DNA of 17,538 nt from Nitrospira sp. (GTDB lineage: Bacteria > Nitrospirota > Nitrospiria > Nitrospirales > Nitrospiraceae), in assembly GCA_016873525.1 (NCBI GenBank), contig VGXD01000011.1:1-17538 (forward strand), written 5' to 3'. The position numbers and the translations under genes were made by a program. The notes beneath the pieces were generated by a model. The model was not told where the DNA came from and ran no database searches. It saw only the letters and a list, made by a program, of their open reading frames with translations. This document shows, one piece after another, positions 6,636 to 14,084 of the stretch (within the stretch, counting starts at the first letter, position 1; each line of letters opens with the position of its first letter).

Positions 6636-7985
6636 TTAGGACTTCGGCACAACTTGCCTGACCGAACAAATCAATTGCCCCTCGGCCAGCCGCGCCCGCA
6701 CGGTCTCCCCCACGGACAGATCCCCCGCGCGTCTGACGACCGCCCCGTCCGAGACGGTTTGGATGATGCTGTAACCCCGCGCGAGAATCGCCAGAGGGCT
6801 CAGGCCGTCCAGGGCCTGAACCAGCGAGCGCACGATTTGGGATCGAAAGGCCAGGCCCGATCGCATCCCCTGCTCGACACGCTTGAGGAACTGCGGCACG
6901 AGGACCCTGGCGCCCCGGACCTGCGCCAGGGGGCTGGAGAGCCCCAGATCGTGCCGCCGCAGGGTGATCCGCTGGCGACAGGTCACCAAGGAGCTTTTAC
7001 AAGACCAGGCCAGCCGGCCGGTCAACTCATCCAAGCGCTGCGCATGGCTCTGCAGCGGCAACGTCCGGAGGGACAGCAGCCCCTCCGCCGCCCCCAGCCG
7101 ATGCCGGATATGGGTCACGCGCAGCTCCATCGCCCGGTGCTGGCGGCCCCGCAGATCCCGGAGACCTCGGACCAGCTCGTCCAGAACAGGGGCCACCGCT
7201 TCGGCAGCCGCCGAGGGCGTCGGCGCCCGGTAGTCCGCCGCAAAGTCGGCCAGCGTGTAGTCAATCTCGTGGCCCACGGCCGAGACCACGGGAACCGGCG
7301 AGGCCGCAATGGCCCGCACGACGATCTCCTCGTTGAAACACCAGAGGTCTTCCAACGAGCCGCCTCCTCGCCCCACGATCATCACATCGACCTTGCCGGA
7401 TTGGCCGAGCGTGCGGACGGCCTCCGCGATCTGCTGCGCCGCGCCGTCTCCCTGGACCGGCACCGGACAGATCAAGATCGAGAGGGCCGGGCAGCGCCGC
7501 TTCAACACCACCAGCATATCGTGGAGCGCGGCGCCGGACGACGACGTCACAAGGCCGACCCGACGGGGCAGAAAGGGCAAGGGACGCTTGCGGGAAACGT
7601 CGAACAGGCCTTCGCGGGACAGCTTCTCCTTCAACTGTTCCAGCGCCAGCTGCAGCGCCCCGACGCCCTTCGGTTCCAGGTAGTCCAGGACGACCTGATA
7701 CTCCCCGCGCGGCTCATACACCGTCACGCGCCCGCGCACAATAATCTGCAATCCTTCGCGAAGCGCGAACCGGATGCGCTGCGCGCCGGTCCTGAACAAC
7801 ACGGCCCGGATCTGGCTGTCCTGGTCCTTTAACGTGAAGTAGAGATGGCCGGAGGACGGCGTGCGGAGGTTGGAGACCTCGCCTTCGATCCAAAGGTCGG
7901 GAAACCCCTGTTCGAGCCGCTCCCGCACAAGGGCGGTCAGTTCACTGACCGTGAGGATTCGTTGCGGACGATCGCCCACACTCAT
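6636..7985 (-). CDS. xseA: Exodeoxyribonuclease VII large subunit
   Basis: The catalytic subunit of exonuclease VII, 449 residues here against 456 in E. coli. The N-terminal OB-fold is evident in LWIEGEVSNLRTPSSGHLYF and RAVLFR. The central catalytic domain contains VGLVTSSSGAALHD, VMIVGRGGGSLEDLWCFNEE, VVSAVGHEIDYTLADFAADYRAPTPSAAAE, all hallmark XseA motifs. A long C-terminal helical region follows and the protein ends with the ILARGYSII motif. ATG 7985 was chosen, with a GGGGA about 9 nt upstream; an in-frame TTG at 8003 would add six residues. The product acts in the cytosol on single-stranded DNA in repair and recombination. It follows the phosphodiesterase gene by 38 nt and is probably cotranscribed. 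Confidence 0.96.
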   Translation of the reverse strand: MSVGDRPQRILTVSELTALVRERLEQGFPDLWIEGEVSNLRTPSSGHLYFTLKDQDSQIRAVLFRTGAQRIRFALREGLQIIVRGRVTVYEPRGEYQVVLDYLEPKGVGALQLALEQLKEKLSREGLFDVSRKRPLPFLPRRVGLVTSSSGAALHDMLVVLKRRCPALSILICPVPVQGDGAAQQIAEAVRTLGQSGKVDVMIVGRGGGSLEDLWCFNEEIVVRAIAASPVPVVSAVGHEIDYTLADFAADYRAPTPSAAAEAVAPVLDELVRGLRDLRGRQHRAMELRVTHIRHRLGAAEGLLSLRTLPLQSHAQRLDELTGRLAWSCKSSLVTCRQRITLRRHDLGLSSPLAQVRGARVLVPQFLKRVEQGMRSGLAFRSQIVRSLVQALDGLSPLAILARGYSIIQTVSDGAVVRRAGDLSVGETVRARLAEGQLICSVRQVVPKS

Positions 7986-8023
7986 GCAGGAATCCCCACG
8001 CAATACGACTCACCGGACCGGGA

Positions 8024-8806
8024 TCACTCCGGAATCCGGATGCGCCGGATGCCGACGGCCTTCCCAAGCGTGCCGTCGAGTTCGATGAGCACCGCGTTCA
8101 AGATCGCCGGGCCAGGCGCCACTTCGAAGCGCCGCGGCATCTGCGTCAGAAATTTCTCGATGGCCAGTTCCTTCTTGATCCCGATCACGGAGATCACCGG
8201 CCCCGTCATGCCGATGTCCGTCTGATAGGCGGTGCCCTTGGGAAGAATCTGCTCGTCGGCCGTCGGCACGTGCGTATGGGTCCCGACGACCGCCGTGACC
8301 TCGCCGTCCAGAAAATGCCCCATCGCCATTTTCTCCGACGTCGCCTCCGCATGCATGTCCACGATGATGGCGCGCGTCTCCTGTTTCAGCTTGGCGACTT
8401 CACGGCGGGCCGCCTGGAAGGGGCACTCCAACATGGCCGGCATGTAGATCCTCCCCATGACCTGCAGGATTCCCAGCTTCTCGCCCCCGGACGTCTCCAC
8501 CACGACGCTGCCGTTGCCCGGCGCGCCGCCGGGGTAGTTCGCCGGACGCAACAGCCTGGGCTCGTGCCGGATAAAATCGAGGATTTCCTTTTTATCCCAG
8601 GCATGGTTGCCGGTCGTGATGACCGCCAGGCCCATCTCGAACAGTTCGTGGGCCAGTTCCGGCGTGATCCCAAACCCGGCGGCCGCGTTTTCCCCGTTCC
8701 CGATCACGAGATCCACGGCATGCTCGGCCACCACTTTGTGCAGCGTCCGCGCGATCACCCGCCGGCCGGGCTCCCCGATGATGTCGCCGATGAAAAGAAC
8801 TTTCAT
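8024..8806 (-). CDS. YmdB/TIGR00282-family metallophosphoesterase
   Basis: A 260-residue calcineurin-like phosphodiesterase of the group that includes B. subtilis YmdB, which hydrolyses 2',3'- and 3',5'-cyclic nucleotides, and Deinococcus DR1281. The di-metal ligands are visible: D8 (GDIIGEPGR), E39 and N40 (NGENAAAG), N67 and H68 (TGNHAWD), H152 in DMHAEATSEK, and H177 and H179 in GTHTHVPTADE. Adjacency to rny is conserved in several phyla and suggests a link to RNA turnover, for instance disposal of cyclic nucleotides; that link is inference. The start at ATG 8806 was preferred over TTG 8839, with GGTG about 5 nt upstream. Confidence 0.93.
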   Translation of the reverse strand: MKVLFIGDIIGEPGRRVIARTLHKVVAEHAVDLVIGNGENAAAGFGITPELAHELFEMGLAVITTGNHAWDKKEILDFIRHEPRLLRPANYPGGAPGNGSVVVETSGGEKLGILQVMGRIYMPAMLECPFQAARREVAKLKQETRAIIVDMHAEATSEKMAMGHFLDGEVTAVVGTHTHVPTADEQILPKGTAYQTDIGMTGPVISVIGIKKELAIEKFLTQMPRRFEVAPGPAILNAVLIELDGTLGKAVGIRRIRIPE

Positions 8807-8837
8807 TTGCACCAAAGCCGTTACGCGTCGTATCGTC

Positions 8838-8888
8838 AAAAAGTCCGAAAGCCTTCCAGCCCCGATTTCGACTTTACAACTTTCGGAC
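8838..8888 (-). terminator. Terminator-like hairpin between rny and the phosphodiesterase gene
   Basis: On the - strand a perfect 9-bp stem, GTCCGAAAG (8888-8880) with CTTTCGGAC (8851-8843), encloses a 28-nt loop and is followed directly by TTTTT (8842-8838). It starts 14 nt after the rny stop and ends about 31 nt before the next ATG. The long loop may make it a partial terminator or a processing site that lowers downstream expression relative to rny. Confidence 0.6.
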
Positions 8889-8902
8889 CGTACAACTCGC
8901 GG

Positions 8903-10468
8903 TTACTTCGCAAAATCCACAAACCGGCTTTCCCGGATCACCGTCACTTTGATCTGGCCGGGGTAGGTCAACTCGTCCTGGATTTTTTTGGCCAGTTCGC
9001 GAGAGATGTGGGAGGATTCCGCATCGCTGACCTCCTCCTGCCTGACGATCACCCGAATCTCGCGTCCCGCTTGGATCGCATAGGCCTTCTGCACGCCCTT
9101 GAACCCCACCGCCAAGGACTCCAGCTTTTCCAGCCGCTTGACGTAGGATTCCAGCGCCTCCCGTCTGGCGCCGGGCCTGGCCGCCGACAGGGCTTCCGCC
9201 GCCGCCACCAGCACCGTCTCCGGACAGATCGGCTCCACCTGCTCGTGATGGGCGGCAATCGCGTTGACCACTTTCGCCGACTCCCCGTAGCGCTTGGCGA
9301 TCTCGGCCCCCAGCATGGCGTGCGGCCCTTCTTCCTCGTGGCTCACCGCCTTGCCGATGTCATGGAGCAGAGCGCCGCGCTTGGCCAGCTTGACGTCCAA
9401 CCCCAATTCCGACGCCATGATGCCGCAGATGTAGGCAGCCTCCCTGGCGTGGTACAAATTGTTTTGTCCGTAACTGGTCCGGTATTTCAGCCGACCCAGG
9501 ACCTTGACCAACTCGGGGTTGAAATCCGACAGCCCCACCTCAAAGATGATCTTTTCGGCTTCCTCGATCATCAGCTTGTCCAGATCCGTCTTGACCTTAT
9601 CGACGATCTCCTCGATCCGCGTGGGATGGATGCGGCCGTCCTGCATCAACCGCTCCAGGGAAATCTTGGCGATTTCCCGGCGCAGCGGGTCGAAGCCGGA
9701 GATAATGACCGCTTCCGGCGTTTCATCGATGATCAGATCGATGCCCGTGGCCGCCTCGATCGCGCGGATGTTGCGCCCCTCGCGCCCGATGATGCGCCCC
9801 TTCATGCTGTCGTTGGGAATCTGCACCACCGAGATCGTGGCCTCCGACACATAATCCCTGGTCACCCGTTGGATGGACCGCGCGATGATTTCCCGCGCCT
9901 CGCGCTCGGCGTTTTCTTTCGCCTCGTCGAGAATGCGCTTGGCAAGCCCGGCCGCATCCAGCCTCGCCTCGCTCTCGATTTCGCTCAGGAGGTGCCGCTT
10001 CGCCTCCTCGACCGTCATCCCGGCCACCCGCTCCAGCGCCTGCCGATGCTCCTTGACGGCTTGATCGCAGGCCGCCTCCTTCGCCGCAATGGCCTCCTCG
10101 CGCCGGGCCAGCGCTTGCTCGCGCTTCTGCGTCTCGCCCTCGCGTTTTTCGACGGCGCTCACCTTCCGGTCCAGGTTTTCTTCCCGCTGGAGCAACCGCC
10201 GCTCCAGCGACGCCATCTCCGAGCGTTTTTCCTTCTGTTCCTTGTCCAGATCGGCTTTCGCCTGAAACAATAAGTCCTTCGCCTCTAACTTGGCTTCCTT
10301 GAGCAAATTCTCCGCTTCCCGTTCAGAATTCTGAACGATCTGACGGACCTGTTCATCGGCCTGGATGCGGCTGGCCGTCAGGGCCCTTCGACGGAGCGCC
10401 GCAGCCACGCCGACTCCGGCCAGCGCGCCCAGCAGTCCCACGATCACGTATACGGCGATGGTCGTCAC
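8903..10468 (-). CDS. rny: Ribonuclease Y
   Basis: A membrane-bound endoribonuclease that initiates mRNA decay, 521 residues against 520 in B. subtilis. Domains in order: one N-terminal transmembrane helix (about 2-25), a long charged coiled coil (about 30-185), a KH domain with KGRIIGREGRNIRAIE (about 223-238), and an HD domain. The HD motif is LLHDIGKAVSHEEEGPHA, with H369 and D370. All catalytic features look intact. I chose GTG 10468 because GGAGG (10478-10474) lies 5 nt upstream; an upstream GTG at 10480 has no ribosome site. It is followed by a terminator-like hairpin and the YmdB-type gene, a conserved neighbour. Confidence 0.96.
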   Translation of the reverse strand: MTTIAVYVIVGLLGALAGVGVAAALRRRALTASRIQADEQVRQIVQNSEREAENLLKEAKLEAKDLLFQAKADLDKEQKEKRSEMASLERRLLQREENLDRKVSAVEKREGETQKREQALARREEAIAAKEAACDQAVKEHRQALERVAGMTVEEAKRHLLSEIESEARLDAAGLAKRILDEAKENAEREAREIIARSIQRVTRDYVSEATISVVQIPNDSMKGRIIGREGRNIRAIEAATGIDLIIDETPEAVIISGFDPLRREIAKISLERLMQDGRIHPTRIEEIVDKVKTDLDKLMIEEAEKIIFEVGLSDFNPELVKVLGRLKYRTSYGQNNLYHAREAAYICGIMASELGLDVKLAKRGALLHDIGKAVSHEEEGPHAMLGAEIAKRYGESAKVVNAIAAHHEQVEPICPETVLVAAAEALSAARPGARREALESYVKRLEKLESLAVGFKGVQKAYAIQAGREIRVIVRQEEVSDAESSHISRELAKKIQDELTYPGQIKVTVIRESRFVDFAK

Positions 10469-10473
10469 AATGG

Positions 10474-10478
10474 CCTCC
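10474..10478 (-). promoter_or_regulatory. Ribosome-binding site of rny
   Basis: GGAGG on the - strand with 5 nt to GTG 10468. It would lie inside the coding sequence if translation began at GTG 10480, so it favours the shorter start. Confidence 0.6.
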
Positions 10479-10682
10479 ACCCACTGTTAGCTTTAAAGTT
10501 GAACGGCTGCACGAGACCTCGGTCGTACTCGGTTGCGTTGACAACGAACCGGGGCACCCTCAGCAGCAAGGCGACGGGAGAAGACACCGATGCGGAGAGA
10601 GCCGAACATCCGGAGGGGGCGGCAGAAACAAGCAGCGCGGCGGAAAGCCGGGAGGACTAGACCGAACGAGAAGTGAACGAAA

Positions 10683-10817
10683 CCGACGGAGTAAGCAGCG
10701 GCCGGCCCTTGGCAGGAGAAACACCCGGAATCAGCCGGACCATGCCCCGCAGCCTCACGGGCGCATCACCCGGCCCCCCGCTCCCCCAACCCAATACCCT
10801 GGCCAGCCTATCGCCGG
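10683..10817 (-). ncRNA. Candidate structured RNA in the zapA-rny gap (possibly 6S RNA)
   Basis: The 600-bp gap between zapA and rny has no convincing gene. On the - strand it can fold into a long irregular rod: 10817-10812 with 10688-10683 (6 bp); 10808-10801 with 10707-10700 (8 bp, one G-U); TTGG/CCAA plus GGAG/CTCC (10789-10781 with 10718-10709). Then GCCGG/CCGGC (10774-10770 with 10738-10734) and a tip ATGC-g-CCCG with CGGG-GCAT (10766-10742) closing an 8-nt loop. Asymmetric bubbles lie between the stems. A rod with internal bubbles next to zapA recalls 6S RNA (ssrS), which sits beside zapA in Proteobacteria. No primary-sequence hallmark proves it, the ends are guesses, and GC-rich DNA folds easily by chance. 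Confidence 0.35.
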
Positions 10818-11052
10818 AAAAGGCCGAATTTCCGCGGCCATTTGCCGCCAAGACCACAGCCCTCTCCCCTATCCCCACTCCGAACAATCTCAGCCACCCG
10901 ATGATGAGAAACAGCATGTACATCGCGTTCAGTCGCACTGGAAAGTCTCAGTCTGTCCCGTCGCTTCTTGCCTTGTCGTCACCCAAGCGCGCTCACCCGC
11001 ATTACACCTTGCTCGGGCACCCTTTCTTCAGTTGTGCACACCCTATCAAATA

Positions 11053-11077
11053 GCCCCCGGCATTGCAAGCGCCGGGC
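11053..11077 (-). terminator. GC-rich hairpin after zapA
   Basis: On the - strand CCCGGC and GCCGGG form a 6-bp all-GC stem around a loop of about 9-10 nt, ending some 20 nt after the zapA stop and followed by a loosely T-containing CTATTTGAT. It could end the zapB-zapA transcript or be the first element of an RNA leader. The rest of the gap (10481-10682 and 10818-11052) holds other possible stems, including CCCGAGC with GCTTGGG near 10984-11019, but no promoter I can defend. Confidence 0.4.
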
Positions 11078-11096
11078 CCCTTCTCGCCCCCCGTCC

Positions 11097-11393
11097 TCAC
11101 CGGTTCCGCGCCGGCTGCAAATGCTCGTCGATCGACTCCATGAGGCAGAGCGCCCGCCGCTCGACGTCGGCCTCGCCCTGCTCGCAGCGTTGTTCCGTCT
11201 GGAAGAGCTGATGCGCGATGTTAATGGCCGCCAGCACCGCCACCTTGGTCGGGGTGGCGGTTTTCATCCCCCCGGCCAACTGCTGCATTTGCGCATCCAC
11301 GTACGCGGCGACCCGCTTGACGTAGGCGTCGTCCGTGTCGCCTTTGATCGTATACCGCTGGCCGAAAATGTCCACCTCGATGGTCTTAGTCAA
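11097..11393 (-). CDS. zapA: Cell division protein ZapA
   Basis: A 98-residue FtsZ-associated protein that tetramerises and bundles FtsZ filaments in the early divisome. It matches the family in TKTIEVDIFGQRYTIKGD at the N-terminus, YVKRVAAYVDAQMQQLA in the globular head, and KVAVLAAINIAHQLFQTEQ, leading into a C-terminal helix. The start is TTG at 11393, preceded by the textbook GGAGGT (11404-11399) 5 nt upstream; the longer open frame from 11456 is not family-like. It overlaps the end of the zapB-like gene by 8 nt, so the two are probably translationally coupled. Confidence 0.92.
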   Translation of the reverse strand: MTKTIEVDIFGQRYTIKGDTDDAYVKRVAAYVDAQMQQLAGGMKTATPTKVAVLAAINIAHQLFQTEQRCEQGEADVERRALCLMESIDEHLQPARNR

Positions 11394-11640
11394 GCGCCAC
11401 CTCCTTAGATTCCTCGATGCACTCGATAACATCCAGTTCGCCCAAGACCTTTTCAATCCGTGCCTTGATGCCGGCCCGCTCGTCTTCCCATCGCCGCTCC
11501 GACTCGCGCTGCTGCAACAGACGCTCGCGCGCCGCCCGCAACTCCCCCTCCAGCGCGGCGTTGGCGCGTTTCAGCGTTTGGATCATCTCGACCAAGCCCC
11601 GCACCCGGGCTTCCAGCGCCGCCATCCTATCCAATGCCAT
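11386..11640 (-). CDS. Small coiled-coil protein, ZapB-like
   Basis: An 84-residue, almost wholly helical protein. MAALEARVRGLVEMIQTLKRANAALEGELRAARERLLQQ and the following stretch keep a heptad pattern with hydrophobic a/d positions. Size, composition and its place directly upstream of and overlapping zapA fit the ZapB/DUF904-type division coiled coils. Identity is inferred mainly from context because such short coiled coils have little specific sequence. ATG 11640 is supported by GAGAGG about 4 nt upstream; a GTG at 11658 would add six residues. The zapA ribosome site lies inside its last codons. Confidence 0.8.
   Translation of the reverse strand: MALDRMAALEARVRGLVEMIQTLKRANAALEGELRAARERLLQQRESERRWEDERAGIKARIEKVLGELDVIECIEESKEVALD
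11399..11404 (-). promoter_or_regulatory. Ribosome-binding site setting the TTG start of zapA
   Basis: GGAGGT on the - strand, 5 nt before TTG 11393, inside the 3' end of the zapB-like gene. It decides the unusual TTG start. Confidence 0.75.
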
Positions 11641-11686
11641 CCGTCCTCTCCCCGGCACGCCATCAGCTCTTCGCCGGAGGCGCGCC

Positions 11687-11707
11687 GCTGAACGCTGATC
11701 GCTGACT
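11687..11707. repeat. Tandem heptamers downstream of the transglycosylase gene
   Basis: Three perfect-phase heptamers on the + strand, GCTGAAC, GCTGATC and GCTGACT, with a degenerate fourth (GCTTCTT) to 11714. They fill the short gap between the slt stop and the zapB-like start. The period is the same as in the 247-310 repeats although the sequence differs. Confidence 0.65.
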
Positions 11708-11723
11708 GCTTCTTATAGGTGCT

Positions 11724-13964
11724 TCAGCAGACCTTGTCAAGAAACCGGACCTCGCAGCCTCCGCCGCTGAGGCGGCGATATTCACGATAGCTGCGGAGGA
11801 CGCGCTTCACATATTGGCGCGTTTCCTGATAGGGGATCATCTCGACGAATTCATCCGGCTCTCGATGCCCGTTTTTGGCAATCCACGTCGCGACGATTTG
11901 CGGGCCCGCATTGTAGGCCGCGACGGCCTGCACGGGGTTCCCGGCAAACTGTTGCAGCAACTGCTCCATGTACCGGGCCCCCACCCGAATGTTCGTCTCC
12001 TGATCGAAGAGATCGCCCCGTCCGATGTCGGGGAGCCCCTGCTTCTTCGCCACCGCCTGGGCGGTGGCCGGCATCACCTGCATGAGCCCGATCGCCCCGA
12101 CTCGCGAGACCGCCCGCGTATCGTACTGGCTTTCTTCACGGATGATCGCCGCCACGAGGAACGGGTCCACGGCGGGGCCGGCATGGGCCCGGATTGTCGG
12201 CAGATAGGCGGTCGGGTAGGCCACCTGCCAGAGCGCCGGCGGGACCGTGTCGCCGCCCCGTTCGAGTCCCTCGCGAAAATGCAGGCGGGCCAAGCGGAGG
12301 GCATGATGATAGGCGCCGGCCTCGCTGAGAAGCATCGACAGTTCCATCAGCGCCGGACGGTCCCGCACGGAGCGCTCGATCAACGACGCCACTTCCCTGG
12401 CCGCGTCCTGATCCATGCCGACAAGCTTCAGCTCCGACGCCCGTAAGTAGTGCGCGTCCTGCCGCACAGCCACCCGCCCCTCGGCCGGCGCCGCCAGGGC
12501 GGCTCCGGCGGCCGAAACCTGCGCCACGCCGGGCAGCTCGGTTCGGAAGTGCGCCAACTGACAATAGTAGGTCAGGGCATATTGCCGGCACAGCTTGAGA
12601 TAGAGATCGGCGGCCCGGCGGTCCTTTTGACGCTCCGCAGCCCTGGCCGTCCAGTAGAGAGCTTGGGCCGCATAGGGGCCGTCTTCCCTGCCCTTGACCA
12701 GCTCTTGCAAGGTCTCACGCGCCTCGGCGAAATGCCCGGCCCGATAGTGCACCCAGCCGATGCGCCACAGCGCATCGGCCTGCTGGGTCGTCCCCTCGCC
12801 GGCCTGGGCCGCCTGCCGGTATTTGGCCAGCGCTTGGTCGGACCGGCCCTGGTCTTCCAACCATGTGCCCATGAGCATCTGGATCGTGGCTTTCTGCTCG
12901 TCGGAAAGGGCCAGCCGCGAGAAGGACCGAGCCAGGGCCAGCAGCTTGTCGCCTTCTCCTTGCCGGAGATAGACCCTGGCCAGCCAGACGGCGGCGTCAT
13001 CGGACTCCGCCACGCGGTCCGCCACCAATTCGAGAAACACCTGTCGAGCCTGGTCGTATCGCTTGAGCCTGACCAGCGCCGTGCCCAGCTTCAGCCTCGC
13101 CTCCCCGCGTTTGGGATGGCCGGGAGCCGAGGCCAAAAACTTCTGGAGGTCGGCCACCGCCTCCTCGTGCAACGAGAGGTTCAAGAAGGCCAAGGCCCGT
13201 CCGTACTGCTCCTCCGGCGTCGGGCGCCAGGGCTCTCCGCCCAAGCTCCGGGTCAGACGGATCACGGCCTCGCCGGCCTCGGGCGTCTGAGGATAGTGAG
13301 TCCAGATTTGTTTGAGCGTCGCCTGCGCGTCAGCCACGCGGTTCTCGCGCGACTGACAGTCCGCCAGGTTCAACAGGGCGGACGGCGCGGCAGGGTCCTG
13401 CGGACCGAGCGAGACCGCGCGCTCCAGGAGCGCCATCGCCTTCCCGCACTGATCGGCTCTGTACCAGGCTTCGCCGCCCCGGAAGCCCACGCGATTGGCA
13501 AGCAGCGTATCCGGCACGGCGTCGAGAATATATTCCATCTGGACGGCGGCCCGGGCCGCATCGCCCATCGTGAGCAGCGCCTCCGCGATCCAGAACCGGA
13601 TGTAGTCTTCCAGGAGAGGAATGTCGCGCTGCGCGGCCCTGAGGTAAAAGACGGCGTCGCCCGGATCGCGCTCGACCAGCAGCAACCCCAGCAACAGCCC
13701 GGCCCGCTTGGCCCAGATAGAGCCCGGATCGTGCTGTTGAATCGCCATCAATCGCTCGACTGCGCCGTGAACCCGCTCTTCACGAGCCGACCCGGTCCCA
13801 GGTTGAGTCGCCTGGTTGAGCGCCGCCCGATAGCACTCTTCCGCCGACTCACAAACGAGGTCGGGTTGATCCTGCGGCGTAGGGGCTGCGTAGGGAACAC
13901 CGGACAGCACGAAGCAGGACGACAGGAAAACGAGCGGGGCCGTGACGTGCCGACGAACCCACAT
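11724..13964 (-). CDS. Soluble lytic murein transglycosylase (Slt-type) with TPR-like repeats
   Basis: A 746-residue exported enzyme that cleaves the MurNAc-GlcNAc bond and forms 1,6-anhydro ends. An N-terminal export signal (MWVRRHVTAPLVFLSSCFVLSG, then PYAA) may be cleaved by signal peptidase I; LSSC also resembles a weak lipobox. A long region of helical TPR-like repeats (about 60-560) corresponds to the U/L-shaped superhelix of Slt70. The C-terminal SLT domain starts near 600 with IIREESQYD (catalytic Glu about 611), GAIGLMQVMPATA and AVAAYNAGP. ATG 13964 was chosen because the promoter's -10 box would leave only about 6 nt before the alternative ATG 14006. It is divergent from rlmN. Confidence 0.92.
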   Translation of the reverse strand: MWVRRHVTAPLVFLSSCFVLSGVPYAAPTPQDQPDLVCESAEECYRAALNQATQPGTGSAREERVHGAVERLMAIQQHDPGSIWAKRAGLLLGLLLVERDPGDAVFYLRAAQRDIPLLEDYIRFWIAEALLTMGDAARAAVQMEYILDAVPDTLLANRVGFRGGEAWYRADQCGKAMALLERAVSLGPQDPAAPSALLNLADCQSRENRVADAQATLKQIWTHYPQTPEAGEAVIRLTRSLGGEPWRPTPEEQYGRALAFLNLSLHEEAVADLQKFLASAPGHPKRGEARLKLGTALVRLKRYDQARQVFLELVADRVAESDDAAVWLARVYLRQGEGDKLLALARSFSRLALSDEQKATIQMLMGTWLEDQGRSDQALAKYRQAAQAGEGTTQQADALWRIGWVHYRAGHFAEARETLQELVKGREDGPYAAQALYWTARAAERQKDRRAADLYLKLCRQYALTYYCQLAHFRTELPGVAQVSAAGAALAAPAEGRVAVRQDAHYLRASELKLVGMDQDAAREVASLIERSVRDRPALMELSMLLSEAGAYHHALRLARLHFREGLERGGDTVPPALWQVAYPTAYLPTIRAHAGPAVDPFLVAAIIREESQYDTRAVSRVGAIGLMQVMPATAQAVAKKQGLPDIGRGDLFDQETNIRVGARYMEQLLQQFAGNPVQAVAAYNAGPQIVATWIAKNGHREPDEFVEMIPYQETRQYVKRVLRSYREYRRLSGGGCEVRFLDKVC

Positions 13965-14018
13965 GGCAGGCCAACATCCGGGTTTGACGTGGGCAACAAG
14001 TCTCATTACAGTGTTCGC

Positions 14019-14027
14019 ATTATACCA
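14019..14027 (-). promoter_or_regulatory. Extended -10 promoter of the transglycosylase gene
   Basis: On the - strand TGGTATAAT (14027-14019) is a perfect extended -10 element (TGn plus TATAAT). No acceptable -35 is seen at 16-18 nt. Transcription would start near 14012, leaving a leader of about 48 nt to ATG 13964. Confidence 0.6.
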
Positions 14028-14048
14028 CGCCCTGCCGCGCCGAACGCC

Positions 14049-14078
14049 TTGTCATGCGATTTCGCGCTGTGTTAGGCT
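14049..14078 (+). promoter_or_regulatory. Possible rlmN promoter giving a near-leaderless mRNA
   Basis: TTGTCA (14049-14054, 5 of 6) and TAGGCT (14073-14078, 3 of 6) are 18 nt apart. A start about 7 nt downstream falls on or next to ATG 14085, which has no ribosome site before it (CTCTTTCC). This is tentative because the -10 is weak. Confidence 0.35.
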
Positions 14079-14084
14079 CTTTCC

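Noticed and set aside
8270..10273. A 667-codon open frame on the + strand, opposite rny and the phosphodiesterase gene
   Set aside because: The - strand encodes unmistakable RNase Y and YmdB-type proteins here. The antisense frame is low in recognisable motifs, rich in Arg/His/Pro, and typical of a GC-rich shadow frame.
10657..10938. A 93-codon - strand frame with a hydrophobic beginning (MYMLFLIIGWL) in the zapA-rny gap
   Set aside because: No ribosome site before its GTG or internal ATGs, no family resemblance, and the later part is low-complexity and overlaps the candidate RNA fold. A small membrane protein is not excluded.
10673..11053. A 126-codon + strand frame in the same gap
   Set aside because: No ribosome site or recognisable domain. 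It is Pro/Ser/Thr-rich and reads through the likely RNA and terminator stems.
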